Source of the DNA: Rebecca billardiae RCC1528
Lineage: Eukaryota > Haptophyta
NCBI GenBank assembly: GCA_965240325.2
Contig: OZ251222.1
Span: 4,650,001-4,714,000, forward strand
Length of the DNA stretch: 64,000 nt
Reading direction: 5' to 3'
Shown: positions 1 through 13,240 of the stretch, one piece after another
Layout of the letters: each line of letters starts with the position of its first letter
How positions within the stretch are numbered: the stretch's first letter is position 1
Made by a program: the position numbers and the translations under genes
The notes under the pieces: model-generated
The model's input: only the letters and a program-made list of their open reading frames with translations
What the model was told of the DNA's origin: nothing
The model's database searches: none

Positions 1-3000
1 GCTCGCCTCCGCCGCCACCGCCGTCGCCGCCGCCAAGCCCGCCTCCGTCTCCGCCACCGCCGAGCCCGCCGCCGCCACCCCCGCCATCGCCACCGCCGAG
101 TCCGCCACCACCGAGCCCTCCTCCGCCGCCTCCGCCGTCGCCGCCGCCGAGCCCTCCACCAAGCCCGCCGCCGCCGAGCCCACCGCCTCCCCCGCCGCCA
201 TCGCCACCTCCGTCGCCCCCGCCGCCCAGCTCGCCACCGCCGCCACCGCCGTCGCCGCCACCGAGCCCGCCTCCGTCTCCGCCGCCGCCGAGCCCGCCGC
301 CGCCACCGCCGCCGTCGCCACCGCCGTCGCCGCCACCGCCCAGCTCGCCACCGCCGCCACCGCCGTCGCCGCCACCCAGCCCGCCTCCCAGTCCGCCACC
401 GCCGAGCCCACCGCCGCCTCCGCCGCCATCGCCACCACCGTCGCCACCGCCGCCCAGCTCGCCACCGCCGCCACCGCCGTCGCCGCCGCCGAGCCCTCCA
501 CCAAGCCCACCACCGCCGAGCCCGCCGCCGCCACCGCCGCCATCGCCACCGCCGTCGCCCCCACCGCCCAGCTCGCCACCGCCGCCACCGCCGTCGCCGC
601 CACCCAGCCCGCCTCCCAGTCCGCCACCGCCGAGCCCACCGCCGCCTCCGCCGCCATCGCCACCACCGTCGCCACCGCCGCCCAGCTCGCCACCGCCGCC
701 ACCGCCGTCGCCGCCGCCGAGCCCTCCACCAAGCCCACCACCGCCGAGCCCGCCGCCGCCACCGCCGCCATCGCCACCGCCGTCGCCCCCACCGCCCAGC
801 TCGCCACCGCCGCCTCCGCCGTCGCCGCCACCCAGCCCGCCTCCCAGTCCGCCACCGCCGAGCCCACCGCCGCCTCCGCCGCCATCGCCACCACCGTCGC
901 CACCGCCGCCCAGCTCGCCACCGCCGCCACCGCCGTCGCCGCCGCCGAGCCCTCCACCAAGCCCACCACCGCCGAGCCCGCCGCCGCCACCGCCGCCATC
1001 GCCACCGCCGTCGCCCCCACCGCCCAGCTCGCCACCGCCGCCTCCGCCGTCGCCGCCACCCAGCCCGCCTCCCAGTCCGCCACCGCCGAGCCCACCGCCG
1101 CCTCCGCCGCCATCGCCACCACCGTCGCCACCGCCGCCCAGCTCGCCACCGCCGCCACCGCCATCGCCGCCGCCGAGCCCTCCACCAAGCCCACCACCGC
1201 CGAGCCCGCCGCCGCCACCGCCGCCATCGCCACCGCCGTCGCCCCCACCGCCCAGCTCGCCACCGCCGCCACCGCCGTCGCCGCCGCCGAGCCCGCCTCC
1301 GTCTCCGCCACCGCCGAGCCCGCCGCCGCCACCGCCGCCGTCGCCACCGCCGTCGCCCCCACCGCCCAGCTCGCCTCCGCCGCCACCGCCGTCGCCGCCG
1401 CCGAGCCCGCCTCCGTCTCCGCCACCGCCGAGCCCGCCGCCGCCACCGCCGCCGTCGCCACCGCCATCTCCACCGCCGAGTCCGCCACCACCGAGCCCTC
1501 CTCCGCCGCCTCCGCCGTCGCCGCCGCCGAGCCCTCCACCAAGCCCGCCGCCGCCGAGCCCACCGCCTCCCCCGCCGCCATCGCCACCACCGTCGCCACC
1601 GCCGCCCAGCTCGCCACCGCCGCCACCGCCGTCGCCGCCGCCGAGCCCACCACCGAGCCCGCCACCCCCGGGCCCGCCGCCGCCTCCGCCGCCATCTCCG
1701 CCGCCGTCGCCACCACCGCCCAGCTCGCCGCCGCCGCCACCGCCGTCGCCGCCGCCGAGCCCGCCACCCAGCCCGCCACCGCCGAGCCCGCCGCCGCCTC
1801 CGCCGCCATCGCCGCCGCCGTCGCCACCACCACCCAGCTCGCCTCCGCCGCCACCGCCGTCGCCGCCGCCGAGCCCGCCTCCGTCTCCGCCACCGCCGAG
1901 CCCGCCGCCGCCACCGCCGCCGTCGCCACCGCCGTCGCCCCCACCGCCCAGCTCGCCTCCGCCGCCACCGCCGTCGCCGCCGCCGAGCCCGCCTCCGTCT
2001 CCGCCACCGCCGAGCCCGCCGCCGCCACCGCCGCCGTCGCCACCGCCATCTCCACCGCCGAGTCCGCCACCACCGAGCCCTCCTCCACCGCCTCCGCCGT
2101 CACCGCCGCCGAGCCCTCCACCAAGCCCACCGCCGCCGAGCCCACCGCCTCCCCCGCCGCCATCGCCACCACCGTCGCCACCGCCGCCCAGCTCGCCGCC
2201 GCCGCCACCGCCATCGCCGCCGCCGAGCCCGCCGCCGTCTCCGCCGCCGCCGAGCCCGCCGCCGCCACCGCCGCCGTCGCCACCGCCGTCGCCGCCACCG
2301 CCCAGCTCGCCACCGCCGCCACCGCCGTCGCCGCCGCCGAGCCCTCCACCAAGCCCACCACCGCCGAGCCCGCCGCCGCCACCGCCGCCATCGCCACCGC
2401 CGTCGCCCCCACCGCCCAGCTCGCCACCGCCGCCTCCGCCGTCGCCGCCACCCAGCCCGCCTCCCAGTCCGCCACCGCCGAGCCCACCGCCGCCTCCGCC
2501 GCCATCGCCACCACCGTCGCCACCGCCGCCCAGCTCGCCACCGCCGCCACCGCCGTCGCCGCCGCCGAGCCCTCCACCAAGCCCACCACCGCCGAGCCCG
2601 CCGCCGCCACCGCCGCCATCGCCACCGCCGTCGCCCCCACCGCCCAGCTCGCCACCGCCGCCTCCGCCGTCGCCGCCACCCAGCCCGCCTCCCAGTCCGC
2701 CACCGCCGAGCCCACCGCCGCCTCCGCCGCCATCGCCACCACCGTCGCCACCGCCGCCCAGCTCGCCACCGCCGCCACCGCCGTCGCCGCCACCGAGCCC
2801 GCCTCCGTCTCCGCCGCCGCCGAGCCCGCCGCCGCCACCGCCGCCGTCGCCACCGCCGTCGCCGCCACCGCCCAGCTCGCCACCGCCGCCACCGCCGTCG
2901 CCGCCACCCAGCCCGCCTCCCAGTCCGCCACCGCCGAGCCCACCGCCGCCTCCGCCGCCATCGCCACCACCGTCGCCACCGCCGCCCAGCTCGCCACCGC

Positions 3001-6000
3001 CGCCACCGCCGTCGCCGCCGCCGAGCCCTCCACCAAGCCCACCACCGCCGAGCCCGCCGCCGCCACCGCCGCCATCGCCACCGCCGTCGCCCCCACCGCC
3101 CAGCTCGCCACCGCCGCCACCGCCGTCGCCGCCACCCAGCCCGCCTCCCAGTCCGCCACCGCCGAGCCCACCGCCGCCTCCGCCGCCATCGCCACCACCG
3201 TCGCCACCGCCGCCCAGCTCGCCACCGCCGCCACCGCCGTCGCCGCCGCCGAGCCCTCCACCAAGCCCACCACCGCCGAGCCCGCCGCCGCCACCGCCGC
3301 CATCGCCACCGCCGTCGCCCCCACCGCCCAGCTCGCCACCGCCGCCTCCGCCGTCGCCGCCACCCAGCCCGCCTCCCAGTCCGCCACCGCCGAGCCCACC
3401 GCCGCCTCCGCCGCCATCGCCACCACCGTCGCCACCGCCGCCCAGCTCGCCACCGCCGCCACCGCCGTCGCCGCCGCCGAGCCCTCCACCAAGCCCACCA
3501 CCGCCGAGCCCGCCGCCGCCACCGCCGCCATCGCCACCGCCGTCGCCCCCACCGCCCAGCTCGCCACCGCCGCCTCCGCCGTCGCCGCCACCCAGCCCGC
3601 CTCCCAGTCCGCCACCGCCGAGCCCACCGCCGCCTCCGCCGCCATCGCCACCACCGTCGCCACCGCCGCCCAGCTCGCCACCGCCGCCACCGCCATCGCC
3701 GCCGCCGAGCCCTCCACCAAGCCCACCACCGCCGAGCCCGCCGCCGCCACCGCCGCCATCGCCACCACCGTCGCCCCCACCGCCCAGCTCGCCACCGCCG
3801 CCACCGCCGTCGCCGCCGCCGAGCCCGCCTCCGTCTCCGCCACCGCCGAGCCCGCCGCCGCCACCGCCGCCGTCGCCACCGCCGTCGCCCCCACCGCCCA
3901 GCTCGCCTCCGCCGCCACCGCCGTCGCCGCCGCCGAGCCCGCCTCCGTCTCCGCCACCGCCGAGCCCGCCGCCGCCACCGCCGCCGTCGCCACCGCCATC
4001 TCCACCGCCGAGTCCGCCACCACCGAGCCCTCCTCCGCCGCCTCCGCCGTCGCCGCCGCCGAGCCCTCCACCAAGCCCGCCGCCGCCGAGCCCACCGCCT
4101 CCCCCGCCGCCATCGCCACCACCGTCGCCACCGCCGCCCAGCTCGCCACCGCCGCCACCGCCGTCGCCGCCGCCGAGCCCACCACCGAGCCCGCCACCCC
4201 CGGGCCCGCCGCCGCCTCCGCCGCCATCTCCGCCGCCGTCGCCACCACCGCCCAGCTCGCCGCCGCCGCCACCGCCGTCGCCGCCGCCGAGCCCGCCACC
4301 CAGCCCGCCACCGCCGAGCCCGCCGCCGCCTCCGCCGCCATCGCCGCCGCCGTCGCCACCACCACCCAGCTCGCCACCGCCGCCACCGCCGTCGCCGCCG
4401 CCGAGCCCGCCTCCGTCTCCGCCACCGCCGAGCCCGCCGCCGCCACCGCCGCCGTCGCCACCGCCGTCGCCCCCACCGCCCAGCTCGCCTCCGCCGCCAC
4501 CGCCGTCGCCGCCGCCGAGCCCGCCTCCGTCTCCGCCACCGCCGAGCCCGCCGCCGCCACCGCCGCCGTCGCCACCGCCATCTCCACCGCCGAGTCCGCC
4601 ACCACCGAGCCCTCCTCCACCGCCTCCGCCGTCACCGCCGCCGAGCCCTCCACCAAGCCCACCGCCGCCGAGCCCACCGCCTCCCCCGCCGCCATCGCCA
4701 CCACCGTCGCCACCGCCGCCCAGCTCGCCGCCGCCGCCACCGCCATCGCCGCCGCCGAGCCCGCCGCCGTCTCCGCCGCCGCCGAGCCCGCCGCCGCCAC
4801 CGCCGCCGTCGCCACCGCCGTCGCCGCCACCGCCCAGCTCGCCACCGCCGCCACCGCCGTCGCCGCCGCCGAGCCCTCCACCAAGCCCACCACCGCCGAG
4901 CCCGCCGCCGCCACCGCCGCCATCGCCACCGCCGTCGCCCCCACCGCCCAGCTCGCCACCGCCGCCTCCGCCGTCGCCGCCACCCAGCCCGCCTCCCAGT
5001 CCGCCACCGCCGAGCCCACCGCCGCCTCCGCCGCCATCGCCACCACCGTCGCCACCGCCGCCCAGCTCGCCACCGCCGCCACCGCCGTCGCCGCCGCCGA
5101 GCCCTCCACCAAGCCCACCACCGCCGAGCCCGCCGCCGCCACCGCCGCCATCGCCACCGCCGTCGCCCCCACCGCCCAGCTCGCCACCGCCGCCTCCGCC
5201 GTCGCCGCCACCCAGCCCGCCTCCCAGTCCGCCACCGCCGAGCCCACCGCCGCCTCCGCCGCCATCGCCACCACCGTCGCCACCGCCGCCCAGCTCGCCA
5301 CCGCCGCCACCGCCGTCGCCGCCGCCGAGCCCTCCACCAAGCCCACCACCGCCGAGCCCGCCGCCGCCACCGCCGCCGTCGCCACCGCCGTCGCCGCCAC
5401 CGCCCAGCTCGCCACCGCCGCCACCGCCGTCGCCGCCGCCGAGCCCGCCTCCGTCTCCGCCGCCGCCGAGCCCACCGCCGCCTCCGCCGCCATCGCCACC
5501 ACCGTCGCCACCGCCGCCCAGCTCGCCACCGCCGCCACCGCCGTCGCCGCCGCCGAGCCCTCCACCAAGCCCACCACCGCCGAGCCCGCCGCCGCCACCG
5601 CCGCCATCGCCACCGCCGTCGCCCCCACCGCCCAGCTCGCCACCGCCGCCACCGCCGTCGCCGCCACCCAGCCCGCCTCCCAGTCCGCCACCGCCGAGCC
5701 CACCGCCGCCTCCGCCGCCATCGCCACCACCGTCGCCACCGCCGCCCAGCTCGCCACCGCCGCCACCGCCGTCGCCGCCGCCGAGCCCTCCACCAAGCCC
5801 ACCACCGCCGAGCCCGCCGCCGCCACCGCCGCCGTCGCCACCGCCATCTCCACCGCCGAGTCCGCCACCACCGAGCCCTCCTCCACCGCCACCGCCGTCA
5901 CCGCCGCCGAGCCCTCCACCAAGCCCACCGCCGCCGAGCCCACCGCCGCCCCCGCCGCCATCGCCACCACCGTCGCCACCGCCGCCCAGCTCGCCGCCGC

Positions 6001-9000
6001 CGCCACCGCCGTCGCCGCCGCCGAGCCCGCCTCCGTCTCCGCCACCGCCGAGCCCGCCGCCGCCACCGCCGCCGTCGCCGCCGCCGTCGCCACCACCGCC
6101 CAGCTCGCCACCGCCGCCACCGCCATCGCCGCCGCCGAGCCCGCCACCCAGCCCGCCGCCGCCGAGCCCGCCGCCGCCACCGCCGCCATCGCCACCACCG
6201 TCGCCCCCACCGCCCAGCTCGCCTCCGCCGCCACCGCCGTCGCCGCCGCCGAGCCCGCCTCCGTCTCCGCCGCCGCCGAGCCCGCCGCCGCCACCGCCGC
6301 CATCCCCACCGCCATCGCCACCGCCGCCCAGCTCGCCACCGCCACCACCGCCGTCGCCGCCGCCGAGCCCGCCACCGAGCCCGCCACCGCCGAGCCCGCC
6401 GCCGCCTCCGCCGCCATCGCCACCGCCATCTCCACCGCCGCCCAGCTCGCCACCGCCGCCACCGCCGTCGCCGCCGCCGAGCCCGCCACCGAGCCCGCCA
6501 CCGCCGAGCCCGCCGCCGCCGCCGCCGCCATCGCCACCGCCGTCGCCCCCACCGCCCAGCTCGCCACCGCCGCCACCGCCGTCGCCGCCGCCGAGCCCGC
6601 CTCCGTCTCCGCCACCGCCGAGCCCGCCGCCGCCACCGCCGCCGTCGCCACCGCCATCTCCACCGCCGAGTCCGCCACCACCGAGCCCTCCTCCACCGCC
6701 ACCGCCGTCACCGCCGCCGAGCCCTCCACCAAGCCCACCGCCGCCGAGCCCACCGCCGCCCCCGCCGCCATCGCCACCACCGTCGCCACCGCCGCCCAGC
6801 TCGCCGCCGCCGCCACCGCCGTCGCCGCCGCCGAGCCCGCCACCGAGCCCGCCACCGCCGGGCCCGCCGCCGCCACCGCCGCCGTCGCCGCCGCCGTCGC
6901 CACCACCGCCCAGCTCGCCACCGCCGCCACCGCCATCGCCGCCGCCGAGCCCGCCACCCAGCCCGCCGCCGCCGAGCCCGCCGCCGCCACCGCCGCCATC
7001 GCCACCACCGTCGCCCCCACCGCCCAGCTCGCCTCCGCCGCCACCGCCGTCGCCGCCGCCGAGCCCGCCTCCGTCTCCGCCGCCGCCGAGCCCGCCGCCG
7101 CCACCGCCGCCATCCCCACCGCCATCGCCACCGCCGCCCAGCTCGCCACCGCCACCACCGCCGTCGCCGCCGCCGAGCCCGCCACCGAGCCCGCCACCGC
7201 CGAGCCCGCCGCCGCCTCCGCCGCCATCCCCACCGCCATCTCCACCGCCGCCCAGCTCGCCACCGCCGCCACCGCCGTCGCCGCCGCCGAGCCCGCCACC
7301 GAGCCCGCCACCGCCGAGCCCGCCGCCGCCGCCGCCGCCATCGCCACCGCCGTCGCCCCCACCGCCCAGCTCGCCACCGCCGCCACCGCCGTCGCCGCCG
7401 CCGAGCCCGCCTCCGTCTCCGCCACCGCCGAGCCCGCCGCCGCCACCGCCGCCGTCGCCACCGCCATCTCCACCGCCGAGTCCGCCACCACCGAGCCCTC
7501 CTCCACCGCCACCGCCGTCACCGCCGCCGAGCCCTCCACCAAGCCCACCGCCGCCGAGCCCACCGCCGCCCCCGCCGCCATCGCCACCACCGTCGCCACC
7601 GCCGCCCAGCTCGCCGCCGCCGCCACCGCCGTCGCCGCCGCCGAGCCCGCCACCGAGCCCGCCACCGCCGGGCCCGCCGCCGCCACCGCCGCCGTCGCCG
7701 CCGCCGTCGCCACCACCGCCCAGCTCGCCACCGCCGCCACCGCCATCGCCGCCGCCGAGCCCGCCACCCAGCCCGCCGCCGCCGAGCCCGCCGCCGCCAC
7801 CGCCGCCATCGCCACCACCGTCGCCCCCACCGCCCAGCTCGCCTCCGCCGCCACCGCCGTCGCCGCCGCCGAGCCCGCCTCCGTCTCCGCCGCCGCCGAG
7901 CCCGCCGCCGCCACCGCCGCCATCCCCACCGCCATCGCCACCGCCGCCCAGCTCGCCACCGCCACCACCGCCGTCGCCGCCGCCGAGCCCGCCACCGAGC
8001 CCGCCACCGCCGAGCCCGCCGCCGCCTCCGCCGCCATCCCCACCGCCATCTCCACCGCCGCCCAGCTCGCCACCGCCGCCACCGCCGTCGCCGCCGCCGA
8101 GCCCGCCACCGAGCCCGCCACCGCCGAGCCCGCCGCCGCCGCCGCCGCCATCGCCACCGCCGTCGCCCCCACCGCCCAGCTCGCCACCGCCGCCACCGCC
8201 GTCGCCGCCGCCGAGCCCGCCTCCGTCTCCGCCACCGCCGAGCCCGCCGCCGCCACCGCCGCCGTCGCCACCGCCATCTCCACCGCCGAGTCCGCCACCA
8301 CCGAGCCCTCCTCCACCGCCACCGCCGTCACCGCCGCCGAGCCCTCCACCAAGCCCACCGCCGCCGAGCCCACCGCCGCCCCCGCCGCCATCGCCACCAC
8401 CGTCGCCACCGCCGCCCAGCTCGCCGCCGCCGCCACCGCCGTCGCCGCCGCCGAGCCCGCCACCGAGCCCGCCACCGCCGGGCCCGCCGCCGCCACCGCC
8501 GCCGTCGCCGCCGCCGTCGCCACCACCGCCCAGCTCGCCACCGCCGCCACCGCCATCGCCGCCGCCGAGCCCGCCACCCAGCCCGCCGCCGCCGAGCCCG
8601 CCGCCGCCACCGCCGCCATCGCCACCACCGTCGCCCCCACCGCCCAGCTCGCCTCCGCCGCCACCGCCGTCGCCGCCGCCGAGCCCGCCTCCGTCTCCGC
8701 CGCCGCCGAGCCCGCCGCCGCCACCGCCGCCATCCCCACCGCCATCGCCACCGCCGCCCAGCTCGCCACCGCCGCCACCGCCGTCGCCGCCGCCGAGTCC
8801 TCCACCAAGCCCACCACCGCCGAGCCCGCCGCCGCCTCCGCCGCCATCGCCACCGCCGTCGCCCCCACCGCCCAGCTCGCCACCGCCGCCACCGCCGTCG
8901 CCGCCGCCAAGCCCGCCTCCGTCTCCGCCACCGCCGAGCCCGCCGCCGCCTCCGCCACCGTCGCCACCGCCGTCGCCCCCACCGCCCAGCTCGCCACCGC

Positions 9001-12000
9001 CGCCACCGCCGTCGCCGCGGCCGAGCCCGCCTCCGTCTCCGCCACCGCCGAGCCCGCCGCCGCCACCGCCGCCGTCGCCACCGCCATCTCCACCGCCGCC
9101 CAGCTCGCCACCGCCGCCACCGCCGTCGCCGCCGCCGAGCCCGCCACCCAGTCCGCCACCGCCGAGCCCGCCGCCGCCACCGCCGCCGTCGCCACCGCCA
9201 TCTCCACCGCCGAGTCCGCCACCACCGAGCCCTCCTCCGCCGCCTCCGCCGTCGCCGCCGCCGAGCCCTCCACCAAGCCCGCCGCCGCCGAGCCCACCGC
9301 CTCCCCCGCCGCCATCGCCCCCACCGTCGCCCCCACCGCCCAGCTCGCCTCCGCCGCCACCGCCGTCGCCGCCGCCGAGCCCACCACCGAGCCCGCCACC
9401 CCCGGGCCCGCCGCCGCCTCCGCCGCCATCTCCGCCGCCGTCGCCACCACCGCCCAGCTCGCCACCGCCGCCACCGCCGTCGCCGCCACCGAGCCCTCCA
9501 CCAAGCCCACCACCGCCGAGCCCGCCGCCGCCTCCGCCGCCATCGCCGCCGCCGTCGCCACCACCACCCAGCTCGCCACCGCCGCCACCGCCGTCGCCGC
9601 CACCCAGCCCGCCACCCAGTCCGCCACCGCCGAGCCCGCCGCCGCCTCCGCCGCCATCGCCACCACCGTCGCCACCGCCGCCCAGCTCGCCACCGCCGCC
9701 ACCGCCGTCGCCGCCACCCAGCCCGCCACCCAGTCCGCCACCACCGAGCCCGCCGCCGCCGCCGCCGCCATCGCCACCACCGTCGCCCCCACCGCCCAGC
9801 TCGCCACCGCCGCCACCGCCGTCACCGCCGCCGAGCCCGCCTCCGTCTCCGCCACCGCCGAGCCCGCCGCCGCCACCGCCGCCGTCGCCACCACCGTCGC
9901 CCCCACCGCCCAGCTCGCCTCCGCCGCCACCGCCGTCGCCGCCGCCGAGCCCGCCTCCGTCTCCGCCACCGCCGAGCCCGCCGCCGCCACCGCCGCCGTC
10001 GCCACCACCGTCGCCCCCACCGCCCAGCTCGCCTCCGCCGCCACCGCCGTCGCCGCCGCCGAGCCCGCCTCCGTCTCCGCCACCGCCGAGCCCGCCGCCG
10101 CCACCGCCGCCGTCGCCACCACCGTCGCCCCCACCGCCCAGCTCGCCACCGCCGCCACCGCCGTCGCCGCCGCCAAGTCCGCCTCCGTCTCCGCCACCGC
10201 CGAGCCCGCCGCCGCCACCGCCGCCATCGCCACCGCCATCTCCACCGCCGAGTCCGCCACCACCGAGCCCTCCTCCGCCGCCTCCGCCGTCGCCGCCGCC
10301 GAGCCCTCCACCAAGCCCGCCGCCGCCGAGCCCACCGCCTCCCCCGCCGCCATCGCCACCACCGTCGCCCCCACCGCCCAGCTCGCCTCCGCCGCCACCG
10401 CCGTCACCGCCGCCGAGCCCGCCTCCGTCTCCGCCACCGCCGAGCCCGCCGCCGCCACCGCCGCCGTCGCCACCACCGTCGCCCCCACCGCCCAGCTCGC
10501 CTCCGCCGCCACCGCCGTCGCCGCCGCCGAGCCCGCCTCCGTCTCCGCCACCGCCGAGCCCGCCGCCGCCACCGCCGCCGTCGCCACCACCGTCGCCCCC
10601 ACCGCCCAGCTCGCCTCCGCCGCCACCGCCGTCGCCGCCGCCGAGCCCGCCTCCGTCTCCGCCACCGCCGAGCCCGCCGCCGCCACCGCCGCCGTCGCCA
10701 CCACCGTCGCCCCCACCGCCCAGCTCGCCACCGCCGCCACCGCCGTCGCCGCCGCCAAGTCCGCCTCCGTCTCCGCCACCGCCGAGCCCGCCGCCGCCAC
10801 CGCCGCCATCGCCACCGCCATCTCCACCGCCGAGTCCGCCACCACCGAGCCCTCCTCCGCCGCCTCCGCCGTCGCCGCCGCCGAGCCCTCCACCAAGCCC
10901 GCCGCCGCCGAGCCCACCGCCTCCCCCGCCGCCATCGCCCCCACCGTCGCCCCCACCGCCCAGCTCGCCACCGCCGCCACCGCCGTCACCGCCGCCGAGC
11001 CCGCCTCCGTCTCCGCCACCGCCGAGCCCGCCGCCGCCACCGCCGCCGTCGCCACCACCGTCGCCCCCACCGCCCAGCTCGCCACCGCCGCCACCGCCGT
11101 CGCCGCCGCCAAGTCCGCCTCCGTCTCCGCCACCGCCGAGCCCGCCGCCGCCACCGCCGCCGTCGCCACCACCGTCGCCCCCACCGCCCAGCTCGCCTCC
11201 GCCGCCACCGCCGTCGCCGCCGCCGAGCCCGCCTCCGTCTCCGCCACCGCCGAGCCCGCCGCCGCCACCGCCGCCGTCGCCACCACCGTCGCCCCCACCG
11301 CCCAGCTCGCCACCGCCGCCACCGCCGTCGCCGCCGCCAAGTCCGCCTCCGTCTCCGCCACCGCCGAGCCCTCCGCCGCCACCGCCGCCATCGCCACCGC
11401 CATCTCCACCGCCGAGTCCGCCACCACCGAGCCCTCCTCCGCCGCCACCGCCGTCGCCGCCGCCGAGCCCTCCACCAAGCCCGCCGCCGCCGAGCCCACC
11501 GCCTCCCCCGCCGCCATCGCCACCACCGTCGCCCCCACCGCCCAGCTCGCCTCCGCCGCCACCGCCGTCGCCGCCGCCGAGCCCACCACCGAGCCCGCCA
11601 CCCCCGGGCCCGCCGCCGCCTCCGCCGCCATCGCCGCCGCCGTCGCCACCACCGCCCAGCTCGCCACCGCCGCCACCGCCGTCGCCGCCGCCGAGCCCAC
11701 CACCGAGCCCGCCACCCCCGGGCCCGCCGCCGCCTCCGCCGCCATCTCCGCCGCCGTCGCCACCACCGCCCAGCTCGCCACCGCCGCCACCGCCGTCGCC
11801 GCCACCGAGCCCTCCACCAAGCCCACCACCGCCGAGCCCGCCGCCGCCTCCGCCGCCATCGCCGCCGCCGTCGCCACCACCACCCAGCTCGCCACCGCCG
11901 CCACCGCCGTCGCCGCCACCCAGCCCGCCTCCCAGTCCGCCACCGCCGAGCCCGCCGCCGCCTCCGCCGCCATCGCCACCACCGTCGCCACCGCCGCCCA

Positions 12001-13209
12001 GCTCGCCACCGCCGCCACCGCCGTCGCCGCCACCCAGCCCGCCACCCAGTCCGCCACCACCGAGCCCGCCGCCGCCGCCGCCGCCATCGCCACCACCGTC
12101 GCCCCCACCGCCCAGCTCGCCACCGCCGCCACCGCCGTCACCGCCGCCGAGCCCGCCTCCGTCTCCGCCACCGCCGAGCCCGCCGCCGCCACCGCCGCCG
12201 TCGCCACCACCGTCGCCCCCACCGCCCAGCTCGCCTCCGCCGCCACCGCCGTCGCCGCCGCCGAGCCCGCCTCCGTCTCCGCCACCGCCGAGCCCGCCGC
12301 CGCCACCGCCGCCGTCGCCACCACCGTCGCCCCCACCGCCCAGCTCGCCTCCGCCGCCACCGCCGTCGCCGCCGCCGAGCCCGCCTCCGTCTCCGCCACC
12401 GCCGAGCCCGCCGCCGCCACCGCCGCCGTCGCCCCCACCGTCGCCCCCACCGCCCAGCTCGCCTCCGCCGCCACCGCCGTCGCCGCCGCCAAGTCCGCCT
12501 CCGTCTCCGCCACCGCCGAGCCCGCCGCCGCCACCGCCGCCATCGCCACCGCCATCTCCACCGCCGAGTCCGCCACCACCGAGCCCTCCTCCGCCGCCTC
12601 CGCCGTCGCCGCCGCCGAGCCCTCCACCAAGCCCGCCGCCGCCGAGCCCACCGCCTCCCCCGCCGCCATCGCCACCACCGTCGCCCCCACCGCCCAGCTC
12701 GCCTCCGCCGCCACCGCCGTCACCGCCGCCGAGCCCGCCTCCGTCTCCGCCACCGCCGAGCCCGCCGCCGCCACCGCCGCCGTCGCCACCACCGTCGCCC
12801 CCACCGCCCAGCTCGCCTCCGCCGCCACCGCCGTCGCCGCCGCCGAGCCCGCCTCCGTCTCCGCCACCGCCGAGCCCGCCGCCGCCACCGCCGCCGTCGC
12901 CACCACCGTCGCCCCCACCGCCCAGCTCGCCTCCGCCGCCACCGCCGTCGCCGCCGCCGAGCCCGCCTCCGTCTCCGCCACCGCCGAGCCCGCCGCCGCC
13001 ACCGCCGCCGTCGCCACCACCGTCGCCCCCACCGCCCAGCTCGCCACCGCCACCACCGCCGTCGCCGCCGCCAAGTCCGCCTCCGTCTCCGCCACCGCCG
13101 AGCCCGCCGCCGCCACCGCCGCCATCGCCACCGCCATCTCCACCGCCGAGTCCGCCACCACCGAGCCCTCCTCCGCCGCCTCCGCCGTCGCCGCCGCCGA
13201 GCCCTCCAC

Positions 13210-13240
<31 letters not shown>
